The notes under the pieces: generated by a model
Told to the model about the DNA's origin: nothing
What the model saw: only the letters and a program-made list of their open reading frames with translations
Database searches by the model: none
Assembly: GCA_902826155.1 (NCBI GenBank)
Contig: CADEDU010000021.1
Location: forward strand, 41,415 to 52,311
Direction of reading: 5' to 3'
DNA: 10,897 nt
From: an uncultured beta proteobacterium
GTDB lineage: Bacteria > Pseudomonadota > Gammaproteobacteria > Burkholderiales > SG8-39
Shown: piece after piece, positions 7,101-10,897 of the stretch
Position numbering within the stretch: position 1 is the stretch's first letter
Layout of the letters: every line of letters starts with the position of its first letter
Program-made: the position numbers and the translations under genes

Positions 7101-7130
7101 AGTGTAGGCGCTCGACCATGGCCGTGTCCT
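7101..7130 (-). promoter_or_regulatory. possible sigma-70 promoter for the GlcG-like gene
   Basis: Read on the minus strand, AGGACA (7125-7130) and TACACT (7101-7106) are separated by 18 bases. Each matches the sigma-70 consensus at four of six positions. The leader would be about 65 bases long. The -35 overlaps one arm of the inverted repeat at 7126-7155. This is a pattern match only. Confidence 0.35.
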
Positions 7131-7155
7131 GACGTCTGCCGTGAACCATCAGGAC
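7126..7155. repeat. inverted repeat between the divergent peroxidase and GlcG-like genes
   Basis: GTCCTGA (7126-7132) and TCAGGAC (7149-7155) are perfect inverted arms with a 16-base spacer. Each arm also touches a GACGTC palindrome (7131-7136 and 7153-7158), 22 bases apart, which is about two helical turns. The arms abut or overlap the -35 elements proposed for both directions. An operator for a dimeric regulator acting on both genes is a reasonable inference. Confidence 0.5.
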
Positions 7156-7156
7156 G

Positions 7157-7185
7157 TCGACCCGCGGGCCGCGCTGAAATAACAT
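7157..7185 (+). promoter_or_regulatory. possible sigma-70 promoter for the di-heme peroxidase gene
   Basis: TCGACC (7157-7162) and TAACAT (7180-7185) have a 17-base spacer, each with four of six consensus matches. A transcript start near 7192 would give a leader of about 38 bases to the ATG at 7230 and almost none to the ATG at 7197, so it mildly favours the later start. This is a pattern match only. Confidence 0.35.
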
Positions 7186-7229
7186 CGGGACATCGAATGG
7201 CACCGGCGGAAGCGTCCGCACTGATCGTG

Positions 7230-8492
7230 ATGCGCGCGTTCATGGCTCGATGGATGGTGAGTGCGGCCGTGCTTGTCGGCGCCGCAAGCGCTTTGGCGCA
7301 GACGCGTCATGGGTCCGTAACTACAGCGCCTAATCCGGTCATGTCGACTAACGCGCCGGCGTCTCCATCGCCCGTGCACTTCACCGACGCGGAGATCGCG
7401 TCGATCCTCTCGCACGGGCCGTGGCCGGTGCCTTGGCAGAAAGATCCGAGCAATCGCGTTTCCGGGGTCGCGCACGCGATCGATTTCGGCGAGCGCCTGT
7501 TCTTCGACAAGCGCCTGTCGGGCGATGGCAAGGTGGCGTGCATCACCTGCCATGCGCAGGAGCGGCGCTGGACCGACGGTCTGGCGCAGGGGTTCGGTCG
7601 CGCGCGAGTCGATCGCAACACGCCACACCTCACCAACGTGCGGCTCAATCGCTGGTTCGGCTGGGACGGCGCCGCCGACAGCCTGTGGGCGCAGAGCGTA
7701 CTGCCGATGCTCGATCCGCGCGAACTGGGTACCGACGCGAAGCAGATCGCGTCGTTGGTGCGCAACGATCGTGAGCTCGACTGCCGCTACCGCAGCGCAT
7801 TCGGTGTGGCGCCGGCGGTGCGTGATGACGAAAGCGTATTGGTCGATCTGGGCAAGGCGCTGGCGGCGTTCATGGAAACGCTGGGCAGCGGCCGCACTCC
7901 CTTCGACGATTTCCGTGATGCGCTCGCGCGCGGCGATCAGGTCGCGGCGGCGCGCTATCCGATCGCTGCGCAGCGCGGACTGAAGATCTTCGTCGGCAAA
8001 GGCGGTTGCAACGTGTGCCATACCGGCCCGAACTTCACCAACGGCGAGTTCCACGCGATCGGGGTGAAGTTTTTCGCCGAACCTGGTCGGGTCGACTCGG
8101 GCCGCTATGGTGGAGTCAACAAACTGCGGGCCAGCCCGTTCAATCTGCTCGGGCGCCACAACGACGACGTGTCACGTTCGAGTGCCACCAGCACGCGGCA
8201 CGTGATGCTCGAGCAACGCAACTTCGGCGAGTTCCGCACGCCGTCGCTGCGCAACGCGGCAGTCACCGCGCCCTACATGCATGACGGACAACTCGGCAGC
8301 TTGCGCGAAGTGATCCGCCACTACGCGGCGGTGAATGTCGAGCGGCTGCACGGAGATGGCGAGTCGATCCTGCGGCCGTTCGCGCTGAGCGATGCCGAAG
8401 CGAACGATCTGGTGGTGTTTCTGGAAAGCCTCACCAACTACTTCGACAACTGGTGGGCCGCGCCGCCGTTTGCCGGGCCGCAGTGTCGCTGA
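7230..8492 (+). CDS. periplasmic di-heme cytochrome c peroxidase/MauG-family protein
   Basis: The 420-residue precursor has a signal peptide (MRAFMARWMVSAAVLVGAAS, cleavage near residue 23) and two covalent heme c sites, CITCH (104-108) and CNVCH (260-264). Family motifs are LFFDKRLSGDGKVACITCH (90-108), the conserved W154 in GWDGAADSLWAQSVLP (144-159), FVGKGGCNVCHTGPNFTNGEFHAIG (254-278), and FRTPSLRNAAVTAPYMHDG (335-353). Bacterial cytochrome c peroxidases reduce hydrogen peroxide in the periplasm with electrons from small cytochromes; MauG relatives instead oxidise a protein partner. Which applies here is not certain. The segment between NKLRASPFN (297-305) and the GEFRTPSLR motif adds polar residues. 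The ATG at 7230 is chosen for the best signal peptide; ATGs at 7197 and 7242 are alternatives and no clear ribosome-binding site decides. It is the only plus-strand gene, divergent from the GlcG-like gene and convergent with the lipoprotein gene, 28 bases away. Confidence 0.93.
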   Translation: MRAFMARWMVSAAVLVGAASALAQTRHGSVTTAPNPVMSTNAPASPSPVHFTDAEIASILSHGPWPVPWQKDPSNRVSGVAHAIDFGERLFFDKRLSGDGKVACITCHAQERRWTDGLAQGFGRARVDRNTPHLTNVRLNRWFGWDGAADSLWAQSVLPMLDPRELGTDAKQIASLVRNDRELDCRYRSAFGVAPAVRDDESVLVDLGKALAAFMETLGSGRTPFDDFRDALARGDQVAAARYPIAAQRGLKIFVGKGGCNVCHTGPNFTNGEFHAIGVKFFAEPGRVDSGRYGGVNKLRASPFNLLGRHNDDVSRSSATSTRHVMLEQRNFGEFRTPSLRNAAVTAPYMHDGQLGSLREVIRHYAAVNVERLHGDGESILRPFALSDAEANDLVVFLESLTNYFDNWWAAPPFAGPQCR

Positions 8493-8520
8493 GGAGCACC
8501 TGCGCCGCGATGCACGCCGC

Positions 8521-9603
8521 TCAGGGTGTGACCAGGCCGTCCATGCGGATCACTTCGAAGTCCGAACCTCTCACCTGGCCAAGTTCGGTATTGAGGCGCG
8601 TGTTGTTCCAGCGCGTATCGGGCGCGCCGCTTACATACCAGTTGCTGCCGTTGTCGGCGACGATCATCCCGTAGGTTTTCATCGCCTGCAGAATCGCGCG
8701 CGACTCGGTGCTGAAGCTCGCCGGAATCTGGTAGCTCGATTTCAGTCGCACGCGCATGCCCATCGGTGGGCGGTTCGGATCCGTGCTCGATGATGCCCAA
8801 TGCGTGGCCGGTGGCACGTAGGCCTTGCGCGACTGGCTGACGGTGAAGCGCAAGGCGTGGCGGATCGTGCCCGAAGCCGCCTCTTCGTATCGCACCAGAC
8901 CCGGGAAGATCGGCAGGCCGGCCGCGTCGGCACTGGTCCAGCCCGGCTGAGCCGTCGGTCGTACCGTGTTCGAGTCGAGGTGAAAGACCGCGCCTGAATC
9001 GGCGTTCCAGCTGCCGTCGTTCTGCGGGAAGGCGCGAAACAGCTCATACAGACGGTCGTTGTCGCGATCGATGACGATCACGTGGCGATCGCCCGTGGCT
9101 TGCGGTCCGCCGGTGGCTTCGCCTTCGATCGGCGCGTTGCTCGGCACGGGATACGGCCCCGCATCGCTCTCGCTGCCGTACGCGGTGAAATTGATCGCTA
9201 CGCGCGCCTGCGCGCCGCTCACCACGAAGTAGGGGATTCCGATCGGTCCGCCGTTGTAGAAGCCCGACCCGAAATCGGGATGCAGCCCGGTGCCAAGGCC
9301 GATGGTGGCGATGAGGTTCGCGGAATTCGGATCGACCGGCGCGCTCGAGATGTCGGTGTTCCACGCGTTGGTCGCGGGAAAGGCGATGGCGCCGTTCAGA
9401 TTGGCGCCGGCGCCTACATCCGCACCGGCCATGGTGCCGTATGTCACACTGCCGCCGAGCGCCGTCGACGGGTTCGACGGCGACGAAGTGATCGTGGTGT
9501 TGCCCAACGAAACCGAAACTCCATCGTCGGAGCCGCCGCCACACGCATGCAGGCAGGCGACAACACAGCTCAACGCGAGTACGTAACGCGATCGGTTCAT
9601 CAT
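8521..9603 (-). CDS. uncharacterised secreted lipoprotein
   Basis: The 360-residue precursor starts MMNRSRYVLALSCVVACLHA followed by C21-G-G-G-S, a lipoprotein signal with lipobox L-H-A-C; the His at position -2 is unusual but the Gly-rich tether is typical. A low-complexity Ser/Thr/Gly/Asn linker follows (about 22-70). The globular part has landmarks NAWNTDISSAPVDPNSA (79-95), GLHPDFGSGF (106-115), DRHVIVIDRDNDRLYELF (172-189), GLPIFPGLVRYEEA (229-242), HALRFTV (249-255), THWASSS (267-273) and MGMRVRLK (281-288). I recall similar sequences in diverse bacteria annotated only as hypothetical; I know no function or catalytic residues. It should be anchored to a membrane leaflet facing the periplasm or outside. 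ATGs at 9601-9603 and 9598-9600 are adjacent, so the start is uncertain by one codon; there is no clear ribosome-binding site. A perfect inverted repeat lies 33-82 bases upstream. The gene converges on the peroxidase gene with a 28-base gap. Confidence 0.85.
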   Translation of the reverse strand: MMNRSRYVLALSCVVACLHACGGGSDDGVSVSLGNTTITSSPSNPSTALGGSVTYGTMAGADVGAGANLNGAIAFPATNAWNTDISSAPVDPNSANLIATIGLGTGLHPDFGSGFYNGGPIGIPYFVVSGAQARVAINFTAYGSESDAGPYPVPSNAPIEGEATGGPQATGDRHVIVIDRDNDRLYELFRAFPQNDGSWNADSGAVFHLDSNTVRPTAQPGWTSADAAGLPIFPGLVRYEEAASGTIRHALRFTVSQSRKAYVPPATHWASSSTDPNRPPMGMRVRLKSSYQIPASFSTESRAILQAMKTYGMIVADNGSNWYVSGAPDTRWNNTRLNTELGQVRGSDFEVIRMDGLVTP

Positions 9604-9635
9604 GGCGGGGCAGACGCTATCACTGCGGGCCGCGC

Positions 9636-9685
9636 GCAATCCGCCCGCTGAAGGCGCGTTCGCCGCCCGCGCGTCGGCGGATTGC
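9636..9685. repeat. perfect 10-bp inverted repeat upstream of the lipoprotein gene
   Basis: GCAATCCGCC (9636-9645) and GGCGGATTGC (9676-9685) are exact reverse complements with a 30-base G+C-rich spacer, which itself can form a small GGCG/CGCC hairpin. It lies in the 139-base gap between the DUF1272 and lipoprotein genes, 33 bases from the latter's start. It could be an operator, an RNA hairpin in the leader, or a dispersed repeat. Confidence 0.55.
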
Positions 9686-9742
9686 AACATCGCGTGCGGA
9701 TGTACGCACCGCCGCGCACCGCCGCTGCGCGTCACTACGTCG

Positions 9743-9988
9743 CTACGATTGCGCGCACTTCTCCGGCTTGTAGACGCGTTCGGTCGAAGCCGGAAATCGC
9801 GCCAGCTTGTCTGCAGGCCGAATCGGGCGACGCACCAACTCGCCGCCGCAGTTCGGACACTTGCCGCGCAGCACGCCGGTTGCGCAGTCACTGCAGAACG
9901 TGCACTCGAACGAGCAGATCATCGCCAGCGTCGAAGCTGGCGGCAGATCGCGATTGCAGCATTCGCAGCCGGGTCGGAGCTGCAGCAT
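9743..9988 (-). CDS. DUF1272 family small cysteine-rich protein
   Basis: This 81-residue protein matches the DUF1272 family from its first residue: MLQLRPGCECCNRDLPP (1-17), ICSFECTFCSDC (24-35), CPNCGGELVRRPIRP (44-58). It carries ten cysteines (8, 10, 11, 25, 29, 32, 35, 44, 47, 78); the paired C-x-x-C sets strongly suggest zinc binding in a compact ribbon or treble-clef fold. No catalytic activity is known to me for the family. It has no signal peptide or membrane segment. A ribosome-binding site, GGGAGA, lies about seven bases before the ATG at 9986-9988. The C-terminal tail after residue 58 (ADKLARFPASTERVYKPEKC) is less conserved and basic. It lies 63 bases downstream of the alpha/beta hydrolase gene on the same strand; co-transcription is possible but a functional link is unknown. 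Confidence 0.9.
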   Translation of the reverse strand: MLQLRPGCECCNRDLPPASTLAMICSFECTFCSDCATGVLRGKCPNCGGELVRRPIRPADKLARFPASTERVYKPEKCAQS

Positions 9989-9994
9989 GATCGT

Positions 9995-10000
9995 TCTCCC
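9995..10000 (-). promoter_or_regulatory. ribosome-binding site of the DUF1272 gene
   Basis: GGGAGA on the minus strand is spaced about six to seven bases from the ATG at 9986-9988 and supports this start. Confidence 0.65.
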
Positions 10001-10018
10001 GAAAGTTGCGGCTCGTGT

Positions 10019-10041
10019 GCGTTACGTCAGGCGACGTGCGC
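10019..10041 (-). other. imperfect stem-loop after the alpha/beta hydrolase stop codon
   Basis: ACGTC (10024-10028) pairs with GACGT (10033-10037) around a four-base loop, and GCG (10019-10021) with CGC (10039-10041) beyond a small internal mismatch. On the minus strand it lies about 10 bases past the TAG of the hydrolase gene. No U tract follows, so it is not a clear intrinsic terminator; it may be a 3' processing or attenuation hairpin, or chance. Confidence 0.25.
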
Positions 10042-10051
10042 TTCGCAAGCC

Positions 10052-10837
10052 CTACGGATGCTTCGCCAGAAAACGTCCCAACGCGGAATTGAAGGCGACC
10101 GGGCGCTCGACGTTCGACAGATGCGCGGCACTGGCGAGCAGCGAATACTCCGCCTGCGGAATGGCGTGGTGAATCGCGCGCGCCATGGCCGGTGGTGTGC
10201 CACCGTCTTCCTCGCCGCAGATGACCAGCACCGGCGACTTGATCTCCTTCAATCGGTCAGTCGCGTTGATGGTTTGGATTGCCTGGATACAGCCGCAGTA
10301 GCCGGCGACCGGCGTGGTCTTGATGTAGTTGCCCACGCGCGCCATCTGGTCGGGGTTGGCGGTGCGGTACGGCGCCGTGAACCAGCGCTCCAAGGTTCCG
10401 TCGACCAGCACGCCCATGCCTTTTTCGTTGGCGGTCTTGATGCGGCCGTCCCACAGAGCCTTCGCTTCCGGTGCGTAGCGGCTGGTGGTGTCGGCAAGGG
10501 TGAGCGTTTTGAAGATGCCCGGATACTTGAGTGCAGTGACCTGGCCGATCATCCCGCCCATCGACAGGCCGATGAAGTGCGGCTGCTTGATATTGAGTGC
10601 GTCGAGCATGCCCTTGAGATCGTCGGCGAGCTGGTCGAGCGTGTACGCACCGGCCGGCGCCGAAGTCTTGCCATGGCCGCGCGTGTCGTAGCAAAGCACT
10701 TTGTACTTCTTCGCGAACTCGGCCACCTGCTCGTCCCACATGCCGGTGTTGCAGGCGAGCGAGTGACTGAACACCAGACACGGGCCTTCACCTTGCACGG
10801 TGTAGTGAACGTCGATGCCGTTGGCGCGGACTTGCAT
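10052..10837 (-). CDS. alpha/beta hydrolase, 3-oxoadipate enol-lactonase (PcaD)-like
   Basis: The 261-residue protein is a typical single-domain alpha/beta hydrolase. The nucleophile S92 is in GLSMGG (90-95), the acid is D211 in GEEDGGTPP (208-216), and the base is H239 in SAAHLSNVE (236-244). The oxyanion-loop region is FSHSLACNTGMWDEQV (23-38), and YDTRGHGKT (50-58) is characteristic of the 3-oxoadipate enol-lactonase branch, which opens the enol-lactone in the beta-ketoadipate pathway. Length matches that branch. Related enzymes with other substrates share these motifs, so the exact reaction is inferred, but an aromatic-catabolic role fits the neighbouring CoA ligase cluster. The start is fixed by a strong AAAGGAGG ribosome-binding site eight bases before ATG 10835-10837. 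It has no signal peptide and is expected in the cytoplasm. The 44 bases to its right show no coding evidence; its upstream partner, if any, is outside the window. Confidence 0.9.
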   Translation of the reverse strand: MQVRANGIDVHYTVQGEGPCLVFSHSLACNTGMWDEQVAEFAKKYKVLCYDTRGHGKTSAPAGAYTLDQLADDLKGMLDALNIKQPHFIGLSMGGMIGQVTALKYPGIFKTLTLADTTSRYAPEAKALWDGRIKTANEKGMGVLVDGTLERWFTAPYRTANPDQMARVGNYIKTTPVAGYCGCIQAIQTINATDRLKEIKSPVLVICGEEDGGTPPAMARAIHHAIPQAEYSLLASAAHLSNVERPVAFNSALGRFLAKHP

Positions 10838-10845
10838 GGGTACAG

Positions 10846-10853
10846 CCTCCTTT
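10846..10853 (-). promoter_or_regulatory. strong ribosome-binding site of the alpha/beta hydrolase gene
   Basis: AAAGGAGG on the minus strand lies eight bases before the ATG at 10835-10837. The frame stays open to the right edge, so this site is what decides the start. Confidence 0.85.
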
Positions 10854-10897
10854 GTTTGGAATGACGCGCGGCGGTTGAGATGTTGCCGGCGCTGAAC

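Noticed and set aside
7059..7229. 57-residue N-terminal extension of the peroxidase
   Set aside because: It would place a signal peptide internally and overlap the predicted promoters and inverted repeat.
7031..7243. 71-residue N-terminal extension of the GlcG-like protein
   Set aside because: It covers the divergent promoter region and would bury the signal peptide; a strong ribosome-binding site supports the start at 7030.
8493..8520. Bidirectional terminator between the convergent peroxidase and lipoprotein genes
   Set aside because: The 28-base gap has no convincing hairpin with flanking T or A runs.
9602..10864. Plus-strand open frame of about 420 codons over the DUF1272 and alpha/beta hydrolase genes
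   Set aside because: Antisense to two well-supported genes, with no domain or ribosome-binding evidence.

Overview
The window is G+C-rich DNA (roughly two thirds G+C by eye), densely packed with genes. Codon use, gene families and the style of catabolic genes suggest a betaproteobacterium, probably Burkholderiales. That placement is an inference from gene content, since no rRNA or other marker is present. Thirteen protein-coding genes are supported, twelve complete and one cut by the left edge. Twelve lie on the minus strand and only the di-heme peroxidase gene is on the plus strand. No tRNA, rRNA, CRISPR array, insertion sequence or phage gene was seen.

Right to left in the direction of minus-strand transcription: an alpha/beta hydrolase of the 3-oxoadipate enol-lactonase type (10052-10837), a small Cys-rich DUF1272 protein (9743-9988), and an uncharacterised secreted lipoprotein (8521-9603). 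The lipoprotein gene converges on a periplasmic di-heme cytochrome c peroxidase/MauG-type gene (7230-8492, plus). The peroxidase is divergent from a secreted GlcG/HbpS-type protein (6551-7030). Next come a secreted AmpD-like N-acetylmuramoyl-L-alanine amidase (5891-6478), a short-chain dehydrogenase (5014-5805), a dienelactone hydrolase (4273-4971), an acyl-CoA dehydrogenase (3064-4227), an aryl-CoA ligase most like 2-aminobenzoate-CoA ligase (1221-2849), a DUF1648-type membrane protein (693-1196), a Rieske [2Fe-2S] ferredoxin (360-671) and the N-terminus of a PfkB-family sugar kinase (1-242).

Functionally the left half looks like part of an aerobic aryl-CoA degradation cluster. The ligase would activate benzoate or 2-aminobenzoate (anthranilate) with CoA. 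The acyl-CoA dehydrogenase and SDR would act in beta-oxidation-like steps on the dearomatised ring, and the two hydrolases could open or clear lactone-type intermediates. The 2-aminobenzoyl-CoA monooxygenase expected for that route is not in the window, so substrate and pathway remain inferred.

The centre holds a heme-related pair: a di-heme peroxidase and a probable heme-binding GlcG-like protein, both exported. They share a 199-base divergent intergenic region where plausible promoters flank an inverted repeat. Other non-coding structure includes three 11-bp direct repeats just upstream of the ligase and a perfect 10-bp inverted repeat upstream of the lipoprotein gene. No stretch without a gene exceeds about 215 bases.
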